Positions 34,642-42,800 of a stretch of 64,000 nucleotides of DNA are shown piece by piece; position 1 is the first letter of the stretch, and each line of letters begins with the position of its first letter. Source of the DNA: Azohydromonas caseinilytica (GTDB taxonomy: Bacteria > Pseudomonadota > Gammaproteobacteria > Burkholderiales > Burkholderiaceae_C); contig NZ_JABBFW010000001.1 of assembly GCF_012927045.1 (NCBI RefSeq), forward strand, positions 124,001 through 188,000, given 5' to 3'. The position numbers and the translations under genes are program-made. The notes beneath the pieces were generated by a model. That model saw nothing but the letters and a program-made list of their open reading frames with translations. It was not told where the DNA came from and did no database searches.

Positions 34642-35703
34642 ATGGTCATCGACGCCCATCTGCACTGCACCGGCCGCGAGCGCGCCGATGAGGTGCTGCG
34701 CGCGCTGGACGAGGCGCGCATCGACCACGCGGTGCTGCTGGCGCCCTTCCTGGACAACGGCTACTCGCTGCACGACCCCGCCTCGCTGCGCCGCGCCAAC
34801 GCGCATCTGGCGCAGCTGGTGAAAGGCCATGGCGACCGCCTCAGCGGCTTCGCGGTGGTGGACCCGAGCGACCCGCGCTCCCCGGCCGACCTGCAGCGCG
34901 CCATCGACGCCGGCCTGCGCGGCTGCAAGATGGTTCCTTCCGGCTGGTACCCGTACGACGACCATGTGCAGCCGCTGTTCGCCACGGCCGCCGCGCTGAA
35001 GCTGCCGCTGCTGTTCCACAGCGGCATCTTCATCGACGGGCGCTCGGGCCGCTTCTGCCGGCCCAGCTTCTACGAGGTGCTGCGCGACCACCCGGGCGTG
35101 CGCGTGGCGCTGGCGCACGTGGGCTGGCCCTGGACCGACGAGGCCATCGCCGTGGCGCTGATCGACCGCATCCACGGCGTGCCGCACGACGAGGCGGTGT
35201 TCCGCCTGGACATCAGCTTCGGCCCGCCCCCGCCCTACCGGCGCGAGGTGCTGCAGCGCGCGCTGGCCACCCTGGGCGCCGGCAGCCTGCAGTTCGGCAG
35301 CGACTGTTTCCTGCCCTGCTCCGGCGCGGAGGTCGCCGAGCGGCGCGGCTGGGTGGAGGCGCTGATGGACGAGCTGGCGCTGGATGCGGCGACGCGGGCA
35401 CAGCTCATGGGCGGCACGGCGCTGGCCTGGCTGCGGCCCGGCGGCGGCACGCCCTCGGTGCGGCCGGCGGACGGCGGCGCGGACACGGCCACCGACACGG
35501 CAGCCTCGTTCGCCTCATCGGCCCTCGGCGCGGCACACCCCCCAGCGCCCGCCCTGCCGGGCGAAGCGTCAGGCCACGACCCCTCCGCAGACGAAGAAGA
35601 CCTCCCCTCGCCCGCCGCGCCGCGCCTGACGCCACGCGGCTGCCGCCGCCGTGGCTGGCTGGTGGCGGGAGGCCCGCGCCGGCTGGCGCCCATTTGCTGC
35701 TGA
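34642..35703 (+). CDS. amidohydrolase_2-type TIM-barrel metal hydrolase with a disordered C-terminal tail
   Basis: This 353-residue protein has a barrel domain (1 to about 265) with the metal-site start MVIDAHLHCTG (HxH), AGLRGCKMVPSGWYPYDD, LLFHSGIFIDG, VALAHVGWPW (His ligand) and the FGSDCFLP strand (Asp ligand). Homologs normally end near ALAWLRPG. Here about 87 further residues follow, rich in Ala, Pro, Asp and Arg, ending close to the next gene. The substrate is unknown; the position between glycosyltransferase genes suggests sugar or carboxylate processing. GGGAG precedes the ATG. Confidence 0.8.
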   Translation: MVIDAHLHCTGRERADEVLRALDEARIDHAVLLAPFLDNGYSLHDPASLRRANAHLAQLVKGHGDRLSGFAVVDPSDPRSPADLQRAIDAGLRGCKMVPSGWYPYDDHVQPLFATAAALKLPLLFHSGIFIDGRSGRFCRPSFYEVLRDHPGVRVALAHVGWPWTDEAIAVALIDRIHGVPHDEAVFRLDISFGPPPPYRREVLQRALATLGAGSLQFGSDCFLPCSGAEVAERRGWVEALMDELALDAATRAQLMGGTALAWLRPGGGTPSVRPADGGADTATDTAASFASSALGAAHPPAPALPGEASGHDPSADEEDLPSPAAPRLTPRGCRRRGWLVAGGPRRLAPICC

Positions 35704-35708
35704 AGCCC

Positions 35709-36902
35709 ATGGACATGTCCTGTTCTCCGGCGCGGCCGCGCCGCGTGCACGTCTTGCAGGTGCTGGGCCAGGCCATCGTCGGCGGCATGGAGAGCTGCGT
35801 GCTGCAGCTCGTGGAGCGGCTGCCGCGCGAGCGCTTCCAGACCACCGTGGTCTGTCCGCAGGAAGGCGGGCTGGCCGAGCGGCTGCGCGCGCTGGGTGCG
35901 GAGGTGGTGGTCACGCCCATCGGCGAGGAGCCGCCCTGGGTGTCGGTGCAGCTGGCGACGACACTGGTGCAAGCGGCGCGGGTGGACGTGCTGCATGCCC
36001 ACCTGGCGCCGGCGCACCTGCTGGCGGCGCTGGCCGGGCGCCTGGCGGGCCGCCCGGTGCTGACCACGCTGCACGCGCGCCAGCTCAGCGTGCTCGACCT
36101 GGAGCTGCTGCGCAGTGCCGGCACGCACCTCAACGTGGTGTGCCGGCAGAGCTACTACCACGCGCTGGGCCTGGGCGTGGACCCGGCGCGGCTGAGCTGC
36201 ATCCCCAACGGCGTGGACACGGCGCGCTTCCACCCGCGCGCCGCCGACGCGGCGGCGGACGCCGGCCTGCGCCGCGCGCTGGAGCTGCCCGCGGAGGCGC
36301 CGCTGATCGGCTTCGTGGGCCGGCTCTCGCCGGAGAAGGGGCCGGAGGTGTTCGTGCGCACCGCGCTGCACCTGCACCGGCGCTGGCCGCAGGCGCGTTT
36401 CGTCCTCATCGGCGAGGGGCCGCAGCGTGCCGGCCTGCAGGCGCTGGCCGAGCGGCACGGGCTGCAGGGCTGCGTGCATTTCGCCGGGCTGCAGTCCGAC
36501 ATGCCGGCTTGCTACCGTGAGCTGGACCTCGTCGTTTCCAGCTCCTGGACCGAGGCGCTGCCGCTGGTGCTGATGGAGGCGCTGGCCAGCGGGCTGCCGG
36601 TGGTGGGGACGCGCGTGGGCGGCGTGCCGGAGCTGATCGCGCAGGGCCTCACCGGCTTCCTGGCCGCGCCCGGCGACCATGAGTGCCTGGCGGCGCACAT
36701 GGCGACGCTGCTGGCCGACCTGCCCCTGCGCCGGCGCATGGGCGACGCGGCGCGGGCCTGGGCGGTGGAGCGGCTGCAGCTGGACGAGAGCGTGCGCCGC
36801 ACGGGCGAGCTGCTGGAGCGGCTGGCGGCGGGACGCGCCCTGGACGGCGCGCCGCGCGCCGAGGCGGCGCCCCTGGCGCGGCAAATGCACGTCGGCGGCT
36901 GA
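35709..36902 (+). CDS. GT4 family glycosyltransferase
   Basis: This 397-residue retaining GT-B enzyme transfers an activated sugar to an unknown acceptor on the cytosolic side. The N-domain shows VLGQAIVGGMESCVLQLVERL. The C-domain has FVGRLSPEKGPEVFV, LIGEGPQRAGLQ and the nucleotide-sugar EX7E-type motif (SSSWTEALPLVLMEALASGLPVV). ATG at 35709 is used; it lies 5 nt past the amidohydrolase stop. It is probably the third gene of the glycan operon starting at 30886. Confidence 0.9.
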   Translation: MDMSCSPARPRRVHVLQVLGQAIVGGMESCVLQLVERLPRERFQTTVVCPQEGGLAERLRALGAEVVVTPIGEEPPWVSVQLATTLVQAARVDVLHAHLAPAHLLAALAGRLAGRPVLTTLHARQLSVLDLELLRSAGTHLNVVCRQSYYHALGLGVDPARLSCIPNGVDTARFHPRAADAAADAGLRRALELPAEAPLIGFVGRLSPEKGPEVFVRTALHLHRRWPQARFVLIGEGPQRAGLQALAERHGLQGCVHFAGLQSDMPACYRELDLVVSSSWTEALPLVLMEALASGLPVVGTRVGGVPELIAQGLTGFLAAPGDHECLAAHMATLLADLPLRRRMGDAARAWAVERLQLDESVRRTGELLERLAAGRALDGAPRAEAAPLARQMHVGG

Positions 36903-36933
36903 GGCGGCGGGGGCACGGCTGGGTGGCGGGCGG

Positions 36934-37356
36934 TCAGATCCGCCCCGCCAGCACCGTCACCTCCCTGAGCCACTGCTCGCGCCGCTGCACGCTGGAACCC
37001 GGCACCGGCCCCAGCGCCAGGGATTTCACCGGCCGGATGCCGCAAAACTCCAGCGTGTTGGTTTTCATCTGCCGCAGCCCCGGTGCCCGGTAGATCCAGC
37101 GGAAATACCAGGGCGGCGTGTCCATGGTCGCGACGATGTGGGCGCTGCGGCCCCTGAGCCGCTGCTCCGGGAAGCGCTTGCCCGGCCGGTACTTGAAGGC
37201 AAAACCCGGCAGGAAAACGCGGTCCTGAAAACCCTTGATCACGGCCGGCACGCTGCCCCACCACACCGGATAAACAAAAGCCAGGTACCGGGCCCAGCGA
37301 ATCTGCTCCTGCGCCATGCGCAGGTCGGCAAATCCGTGTGGCCGCGCCCAATTCAT
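36934..37356 (-). pseudogene. N-terminally truncated flavodoxin_2 NAD(P)H:quinone oxidoreductase remnant
   Basis: The 140 codons match the C-terminal two-thirds of Kef/NQO-type flavodoxin_2 oxidoreductases (RWARYLAFVYPVWWGSVPAVIKGFQDRVFLPGFAFKY; a family member is about 195-200 residues). The N-terminal strand and FMN phosphate loop, usually V-x-x-A-H-P, are missing. In-frame codons upstream of the ATG do not restore them. The ATG at 37356 overlaps the stop of the lower-GC orphan gene as ATGA, right at the composition change. It may still be translated by coupling, but it is very unlikely to bind FMN normally. The likely cause is insertion or deletion at the junction near 37.35 kb. Confidence 0.75.
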
Positions 37357-38171
37357 CAGGCCGACAGCACCTGCAGCTTGGGGCTGCCGGCATCGGGCAA
37401 CAGCCGGCCGTTGCGGCCGTATTCGACGAAAGAGAACAAGGGCTTGTGCGACAGGGCCTTGACCTCGGTGCCGACCGTGCGCGCCATTTCGTCGTGCACC
37501 TGCTTGTGAAGCTTGGACATTTCCCGGTCCACTTCCTGAATGCCTTTGGCCAGCGCCTCCAAAGGAGCGCCCAGCCCCGGCAGCTTCACCAGCTCATTCC
37601 ACATGTAATTATTCAAGCTGCCCAGCAGCAATTCCCAGGCGCCATTCAGGGCAAAATAAGAACCGTCCCTGGATTTTTTCAGGGTGGCGCTGACCTTGCC
37701 CAAGGCCTTCAGCATGCTGATGCTGTCGATTTCATTGCTGCCCCGGATATCTTCGAGCAGCTTCGAAATTTCATTGAACAGATCGGGAATCTTGCTCTGC
37801 TTGCGGCACTGGTCGAAAGTCCGGTCGAAATCGAATGCGTTCTCCGAGGTCTCATCGAACTTCCACTTGTGCGACTCGATTTCGCGCTTGACGTCGATGA
37901 GATTGACCAGCAATTCTCCGGCCGACCATTGCCGGGTGCCAAAATTCCGCGCACAAACTATGACGTTGCCCAGCCAGGCGGGCACGTCACCGCCCGACAA
38001 AATGGCCAGCAGGTCGGTCGCGGCCGTCATCACCGCCTTGGCCGACACCAGCTTCAGGTTGCCGTCCTCACCGACCAGCGCCCTCAGCAGCGCATCCACG
38101 CTGGAAAGCAGTGCGGAATGCTTTTCCTGCACGATGCGAATGAAGAACAGCACGCTTTCGTTTTTCACCAT
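37356..38171 (-). CDS. orphan hypothetical protein encoded in a lower-GC segment
   Basis: This 271-residue soluble protein starts MVKNESVLFFIRIVQEKHSALLSSVDALL. It has no signal or membrane segment and is mostly helical by appearance. It is rich in Leu, Lys, Asp and Glu, with ordinary residues such as Asn, Ile, Lys and Phe far more frequent than in its neighbours. Codon third positions are clearly less GC-biased, indicating recent acquisition. No ribosome site of quality precedes the ATG. It resembles nothing I recognise. Position and composition are compatible with a defence or toxin-type accessory gene, but that is only a suggestion. Confidence 0.7.
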   Translation of the reverse strand: MVKNESVLFFIRIVQEKHSALLSSVDALLRALVGEDGNLKLVSAKAVMTAATDLLAILSGGDVPAWLGNVIVCARNFGTRQWSAGELLVNLIDVKREIESHKWKFDETSENAFDFDRTFDQCRKQSKIPDLFNEISKLLEDIRGSNEIDSISMLKALGKVSATLKKSRDGSYFALNGAWELLLGSLNNYMWNELVKLPGLGAPLEALAKGIQEVDREMSKLHKQVHDEMARTVGTEVKALSHKPLFSFVEYGRNGRLLPDAGSPKLQVLSA

Positions 38172-38603
38172 GACACCAAAGAATAATATTCAATTCTCTT
38201 CTTGGCACGAATGCGCACCACGCTTCAAAGGCACGCGAATTTCGCATAAACAAGGTCACCGCCAAAGCAAGCTGAAAAACTCATCAGACACTGCTGCAAC
38301 ATAGAATCATCGTCCAGTTCCCCGCCCAAGGCGAGGCCCTGGGGCGTGCCAAAAAGCCCAAAAAACAGCCCAATGGCAGCCAGTTCCCGCTTGACAGAAC
38401 ACGCCGCCTATGCTGCAGCCGGCTCAAATTGAGGCCGCACTTATTGCCAGGCGCGCAAGCGTGAAGAATGTCGCCGCACAGACCCCTTTATTGGGGAAAA
38501 ACCGTGGGGCTTTGTCGCCGCGCCGGCACGCCGCCGCGTAAAAGCAGGTTGGCGGAGCGCGGCGGATGTCAATGAATTATTTCAAGGGCCCGCCAACCCG
38601 GCA
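38172..38603. other. 432-nt lower-GC intergenic region
   Basis: It continues the base composition of the orphan gene up to about 38.58 kb, where GC-rich coding DNA resumes. Next to the orphan start is an AT-rich block (38180-38200; GAATATTATTC on the minus strand), which may hold its promoter. No ORF over 40 codons with a plausible start, no tRNA and no flanking direct repeat was found by eye. Confidence 0.5.
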
Positions 38604-39260
38604 TCACAGTTTCAGCGCAAACCACTTCGCCGCCGCCCTGGCCGCGGCCTCCAGGGTCCCCGGCTCCTCGAACAGGTGCGTCGCGCCCGGGATGATCAGC
38701 AGCTCGCATTGGTCACCCAGCCGCTGCCGCGCCTGCTCGTTGAGCGGCAGCACCTCGGTATCGAGCTCGCCCACGATCAGCAGCACGGGGATGTCCAGCG
38801 CGCCCAGCGCGGCGCCGGCCAGGTCCGGCCGGCCGCCGCGCGACACCACCGCGCGGATCGCCGGATGCGTGTGCGCCGCCAGCAGCGCCGCGGCGGCGCC
38901 GGTACTGGCGCCCAGGCAACCCAGCGACAGGTTTTCCAGCCCCGGCTGGCGCTGCAGCCACTGCGCCGCCTCCACCAGCCGCGTTGCCAGCAGCGGGATG
39001 TCGAAGACGTTGCGCCGGTCCAGCGCCTCCAGCGTGGTGAGCATGTCCGCGCGCAGCGAGGCCAGCCCGGCCTGCGCCAGCACCTGCGCCATGTGGCGCT
39101 GGCGCGGGCTCTGGTGGTCGCTGCCGCTGCCATGCGCGATCAGCACCACGCCGCGCGGCTGCGGCGGCAGCACCAGCAGGCCCGGCTGGGCATGCGGCGG
39201 CACGTTCACGGCCTGCTCGGCGACGGGGGGCAGCACGGTGGGGTCTGGCGTGGTGCTCAT
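38604..39260 (-). CDS. alpha/beta hydrolase, dienelactone hydrolase family
   Basis: This 218-residue hydrolase has the strand PRGVVLIAHGSGSDHQSPRQRHMAQVL and the nucleophile elbow GASTGAAAAL (Ser). The acid is in LLIVGELDTEV and the catalytic His in IPGATHLFEEPG. The ATG at 39260 has GGAGGATC upstream on the minus strand. It follows the phosphoribosyltransferase gene by 35 nt. In mycobacteria and other bacteria these two domains occur as neighbours or as a single fused protein, so they probably work together; the substrate is unknown. Confidence 0.87.
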   Translation of the reverse strand: MSTTPDPTVLPPVAEQAVNVPPHAQPGLLVLPPQPRGVVLIAHGSGSDHQSPRQRHMAQVLAQAGLASLRADMLTTLEALDRRNVFDIPLLATRLVEAAQWLQRQPGLENLSLGCLGASTGAAAALLAAHTHPAIRAVVSRGGRPDLAGAALGALDIPVLLIVGELDTEVLPLNEQARQRLGDQCELLIIPGATHLFEEPGTLEAAARAAAKWFALKL

Positions 39261-39295
39261 GGCAAAGATCCTCCTGGCGTTGTGTGAGTGAGCGC

Positions 39296-39952
39296 TCAAG
39301 GCGCGGCGGCGGCCTCGGCCAGCAGCCGGGTGACCTCCGCGTCGTCGGTCTGGTCGAAATCCATGTAGAAGCGCCCCACGGCTTGCAGGTCGTAGGGCTG
39401 CAGCGGGCAGACCACGTCCTGCGCGGGCAGCGGCAGCTGCGCCAGCGTCTGCGGCGGCGCCACCGGCACGGCCAGCAGCACGCGCGCCGCCCCGGCCTGG
39501 GTGAGCGCCTGCAGCGCCGCGCGCACCGTGCCGCCGGTGGCGATGCCGTCATCGACCAGGATCACCTCGCGCCCGGCCACGGCCGGCGGCGGACGCCCGC
39601 CGCGCAGCTGCCGGCGCTGCGCCTCGATGCGCGCCAGCTGCCGCGCCACCTCGGCCTCGACGTGCGCGTCGGGCACGTCCAGCGCGGCGACCAGCTCGTC
39701 ATTGAGCACGCGCTGCGGCGGCTCGCCCTCCACCACCGCGCCGATGCCCAGCTCCGGGTTGTGCGGCGCGCCGATCTTGCGCACCAGCAGGATGTCCAGC
39801 GGCGCGTGCAGCGCCCGCGCGATCTCGAAGGCCACCGGCACGCCCCCGCGCGGCAGCGCCAGCACCAGCGGCGGCGCGCCCGTCCAGGGCGTGAGCAGTG
39901 CCGCCAGGCGCCGGCCGGCGTCGCGGCGATCGAGGTAGGGAGAGGCGGACAT
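39296..39952 (-). CDS. phosphoribosyltransferase domain protein
   Basis: This 218-residue type I PRTase-fold protein has the N-terminal LVLALPRGGVPVAFEIARAL and KIGAPHNPELGIGAVVEG. The PRPP-binding motif is VILVDDGIATGGTVRAAL. The C-terminal VVCPLQPYDLQAVGRFYMDFDQTDD is typical of the family found beside dienelactone hydrolases. The base or acceptor is unknown. The start ATG is at 39952; the frame is open far upstream, but similarity begins here. Confidence 0.87.
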   Translation of the reverse strand: MSASPYLDRRDAGRRLAALLTPWTGAPPLVLALPRGGVPVAFEIARALHAPLDILLVRKIGAPHNPELGIGAVVEGEPPQRVLNDELVAALDVPDAHVEAEVARQLARIEAQRRQLRGGRPPPAVAGREVILVDDGIATGGTVRAALQALTQAGAARVLLAVPVAPPQTLAQLPLPAQDVVCPLQPYDLQAVGRFYMDFDQTDDAEVTRLLAEAAAAP

Positions 39953-40041
39953 GGCGGGCAGGGCGGATTGCCGCAGGTCGCGGCAAGCGCGGTGCCCAAC
40001 ACCTGGGCTCGCGCGCCGGTCAGCGCAGGCCGGCGCCGCGC

Positions 40042-40962
40042 TCAACCCAGCGCGGTATCCAGCAGCATCATCAGCACGAAGCCGATGATCAGCCCCATCG
40101 TGGCGTGGCCCTCGTGGCCGGCGCGGTGGGACTCCGGGATCACCTCGTGGCTGATGACGAAGAGCATGGCCCCGGCCGCGAAGGCCAGGCCCCAGGGCAA
40201 CAGGCCGGCCGACAGCCCGATCACCGCCGCGCCCAGCACGGCGCCCAGCGGCTCGATGGCGCCCGACACCGCGCCCAGGAACACCGAAAAGCCGCGCGAA
40301 TAGCCCACGCCCTGCAGCGCCAGCGCGATCACCAGCCCCTCGGGCACGTCCTGGATGGCGATGCCGGTGGACAGCGCCGCCGCGCTCACCGGGTTCGTGC
40401 CGCCGAAGGCCACGCCGATGGCCAGCCCCTCGGGCAGGTTGTGCAGCGACACCGCGAACACGAACAGCCAGGTGCGCTTGAGCGCGTGCGCGCGCGGGTT
40501 GTCGCGCTCGAAGCCCTTGATGAAGTGCTCGTGCGGCAGCCAGCGGTCCAGCGCCAGCAGCAACAAGGCGCCGAGCATGATGCCGCCGCCGACGATGCCG
40601 CCCGCCTCCCAGGGCCCGGCGCCCTGCGCCTGCGCCGCGCGCAGCCCCGGGATGGTCAGCGAGAAGGCGCAGGCCGCCAGCATCACGCCGGCGCCGAAGC
40701 CCAGCATCGTGTCGCGCGTGCGCGCCGAGCTCTGCTGCGACAGCAGCACCGGCAAGGTGCCCAGCGCCGTGGCCGCGGCGGCGATGAGGCCGGCCAGCAA
40801 GGCCTGCCGCACCGGCAGCGGCCAGTCGGCCAGCGACTGCCACAGCAGCGCGCCGCCGGCCAGGCAGCCGGCACCGAACAGCAGCAGGCCCAGGCACTGG
40901 CGCGGCCTGAACCCCAGGCTGGCCGCCCGGGTCGCGGGCGAGGAGCGCTCCCGGACGGCCAT
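40042..40962 (-). CDS. ZIP family divalent metal transporter
   Basis: This 306-residue inner-membrane importer resembles ZupT/GufA proteins. The binuclear metal centre residues are in VSLHNLPEGLAIG (TM4) and IQDVPEGLVIAL (TM5), with EPLGAVLGAAVIG and ISHEVIPESHRAGHEGHAT after. The length and eight hydrophobic segments agree with the family. It imports Zn, Mn or Fe. It stands 6 nt downstream of the manganese catalase gene on the same strand, so metal supply for that enzyme is an attractive but unproven role. Confidence 0.9.
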   Translation of the reverse strand: MAVRERSSPATRAASLGFRPRQCLGLLLFGAGCLAGGALLWQSLADWPLPVRQALLAGLIAAAATALGTLPVLLSQQSSARTRDTMLGFGAGVMLAACAFSLTIPGLRAAQAQGAGPWEAGGIVGGGIMLGALLLLALDRWLPHEHFIKGFERDNPRAHALKRTWLFVFAVSLHNLPEGLAIGVAFGGTNPVSAAALSTGIAIQDVPEGLVIALALQGVGYSRGFSVFLGAVSGAIEPLGAVLGAAVIGLSAGLLPWGLAFAAGAMLFVISHEVIPESHRAGHEGHATMGLIIGFVLMMLLDTALG

Positions 40963-40968
40963 GGCGCG

Positions 40969-41895
40969 TCAGCCCTGTTGGCCCGACTTGGGCGGCTGGG
41001 ACGCCATCGGCGACTGCGGCGCCGTGCCGTCGCTGCCCAGCTCGGCCCCGGTGATCGGGTCGCCGGTCTGCGCCGAGCGCGTGCGCATCATCAGCTGCTG
41101 CGCGATCTTGGCCTCGGTGGAGCTCAGGCGCACGTCGAAGCCGCCGCCCGAGCCGTCCACGCCGACCTGCTGGCTGCGCTCGCTCACGACGTTGAAGTGC
41201 TCGTCGCTGTTCCACGGGCCGCGCGCGTTGCCCTCGCCCTGCGACATGTCGTAGTAGACCTGCGTGAACTGCGGCATGCCCGGCAGCTTGCCCGGCGGGA
41301 AGTTGCCCTCGATCGAGTACAGCGCCTTCTCGAACATCTGCTGGTGCGCGATCTCGCGCGTCATCAGGAAGCCCAGGGCCTCCTTCACGCCGGCGTCGTC
41401 GGTGAGGTTGATCAGGCGCTCATAGATGATCTTGGCGCGCGACTCGGCGGCGATGTTGGAGCGCAGGTCGGCCGTGGGATCGCCGATGGTGTCGATGTAG
41501 GCGGCCGTCCAGGGCACGCCGCCGGAGTTGGTCAGCGGCGCGCCGGCGCCGTAGAGCACCTGCGTGACATGCGAGTCGTTGCCGCGGCCGGAGATCTTGC
41601 GGTAGAGCTCGCCCTCCTGGTCCACGCCTTCGGAGATCTCGCCCTTGGCGCCCTTGTTGAGCATGCACACCAGCGTGCCGATCACCTCCAGGTGGCTGAG
41701 CTCCTCGGTGGCGATGTCGATGAGCATGTCGCGGCGGCCGGGGTCGTCCTCGGCCAGGTACTGCGTGAAATAGCGTCCGGCCGCGGCCAGCTCGCCCTGC
41801 GGACCGCCGAACTGCTCCAGCAGCAGGTTGGCCAGGCCGGGGTTGGTCTCGCTGACGCGCACCGTGTACTGCAAGGCTTTGTTGTGGGCAAACAT
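40969..41895 (-). CDS. manganese catalase family protein
   Basis: This 308-residue non-heme catalase decomposes H2O2 at a dimanganese centre. Ligand candidates are E35, E65 and H68 in ATEELSHLEV, and the Glu/His pair in MTREIAHQQMFEKAL. GGVPWTAAYIDTIGDPTADLRSNIAAE is a family landmark. The C-terminal tail is disordered. ATG at 41895 has AGGAG upstream. It is transcribed with the ZIP transporter and diverges from the BON lipoprotein gene, forming a stress-defence cluster. Confidence 0.95.
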   Translation of the reverse strand: MFAHNKALQYTVRVSETNPGLANLLLEQFGGPQGELAAAGRYFTQYLAEDDPGRRDMLIDIATEELSHLEVIGTLVCMLNKGAKGEISEGVDQEGELYRKISGRGNDSHVTQVLYGAGAPLTNSGGVPWTAAYIDTIGDPTADLRSNIAAESRAKIIYERLINLTDDAGVKEALGFLMTREIAHQQMFEKALYSIEGNFPPGKLPGMPQFTQVYYDMSQGEGNARGPWNSDEHFNVVSERSQQVGVDGSGGGFDVRLSSTEAKIAQQLMMRTRSAQTGDPITGAELGSDGTAPQSPMASQPPKSGQQG

Positions 41896-42145
41896 TGAAG
41901 CGACTCCTGTGCCGAACGGGCCGCGGCCCGCCGGGCTGAGCAAGGGTTGAAGGGGTACAGCGACTGCCGCCGCGGCCGCGGGGACCGCGGCGCCACAGAC
42001 ACCTGGCCCAGGTTCGGCAAGCCCCATTCCCAAGGGGTGGCAAGCGATGGCGCGGGCTGTTGCGGCGGCCCTGGGCGCGGCGTTTGCCTCAAGGGGGCTC
42101 GGAATCGCCGGCACAGGGCCGGCGACCTGCCAGGAGGAACCCTCG
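41896..42145. promoter_or_regulatory. divergent spacer between Mn-catalase and BON lipoprotein genes
   Basis: This 250-nt region contains ribosome sites for both genes (AGGAG before 41895; CAGGAGGAA before 42146). Inverted GC-rich segments are present, but no promoter with both boxes could be named. Confidence 0.4.
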
Positions 42146-42472
42146 ATGAAGAACCGCATGTCTCCCTTCGCCGCCGCCATGCTGGCCGTGAGCCTGACGC
42201 TGGGCGTGGCCGGCTGCGCCGTCACCAGCGGCCAGAGCACGGTGGGCCAGTACGTGGACGACGCCACCATCACCACGCGCGTGAAGGCCCGCATGGCCAA
42301 GGACCCGCAGGTCAGCGCCATGCGCATCGAAGTGAACACGCTCAACGGCGTGGTGCAGCTCGCGGGCTTCGCCACCAGCGAGGCCGAGCGCGCCGAGGCC
42401 GCCCGCATCGTGCGCGAGGTGCCGGACGTGAAGGACGTGCGCAACAACATCGTGGTGCGCCCGGCGCAGTGA
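42146..42472 (+). CDS. BON domain lipoprotein
   Basis: This 108-residue protein has a lipobox LGVAGC (Cys24) and one BON domain: VGQYVDDATITTRVKARMAKD, IEVNTLNGVVQLAGFATSEAERAEAARIV and VKDVRNNIVV. OsmY-like BON proteins bind phospholipid and protect the envelope during osmotic or stationary-phase stress. The start at 42146 is set by GGAGGAA. A strong terminator follows. Confidence 0.92.
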   Translation: MKNRMSPFAAAMLAVSLTLGVAGCAVTSGQSTVGQYVDDATITTRVKARMAKDPQVSAMRIEVNTLNGVVQLAGFATSEAERAEAARIVREVPDVKDVRNNIVVRPAQ

Positions 42473-42540
42473 GGCCGCGCCAGGCTCCGGCCGGGCGGGT
42501 GTGAAGCCCGTGGCGCCGGAGGCCTCGACCAGGAGCTGGA

Positions 42541-42562
42541 AGCCCGCGCGAGCGGGCTTTTT
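42541..42562 (+). terminator. terminator after the BON lipoprotein gene
   Basis: AGCCCGC-GCGA-GCGGGCT followed by TTTTC. Confidence 0.88.
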
Positions 42563-42681
42563 CATGGGTTGGCCGCCACGCCGGCCGAAAAGAAAACGCC
42601 GTCATGCCCGACTTCGCACAGTGCTGTCCGGAGAACGCTGGCAGTCGTTAGCCGGGAGCTGATGTGGTCCGTTTGTTGATT

Positions 42682-42736
42682 CGTCATCCCCGCGACGGCG
42701 CTCACCAAGGGTGGGCGCCTTCGCGGGAATGACGAT
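42682..42736. repeat. dispersed REP-like palindrome, copy 2
   Basis: The outer inverted arms TCGTCAT-CCCCGCGA and TCGCGGGA-ATGACGA enclose a core. That core, GGCGCTCACC..GGGCGCC, matches the element at 27869-27906. The rest of the 328-nt gap between the BON terminator and the YihY gene (42563-42800) shows no gene. Confidence 0.75.
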
Positions 42737-42800
42737 GTAGAGGGCGGGCCGCCTCAACCTTCGAGCCAGCAATAACAACAAGCGCGGCCCCGAGCCGCCC

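Noticed and set aside
30691..35187. A 1498-codon minus-strand open frame opposite the glycan fusion gene
   Set aside because: It is a shadow caused by high GC at third positions. It is His/Arg/Ala-rich without any domain, while the plus strand encodes three recognisable domains.
38172..38603. Possible tRNA or attachment site at the edge of the lower-GC patch
   Set aside because: No cloverleaf-compatible sequence or flanking direct repeat was found by eye, so an integrative element with a tRNA target is not supported.
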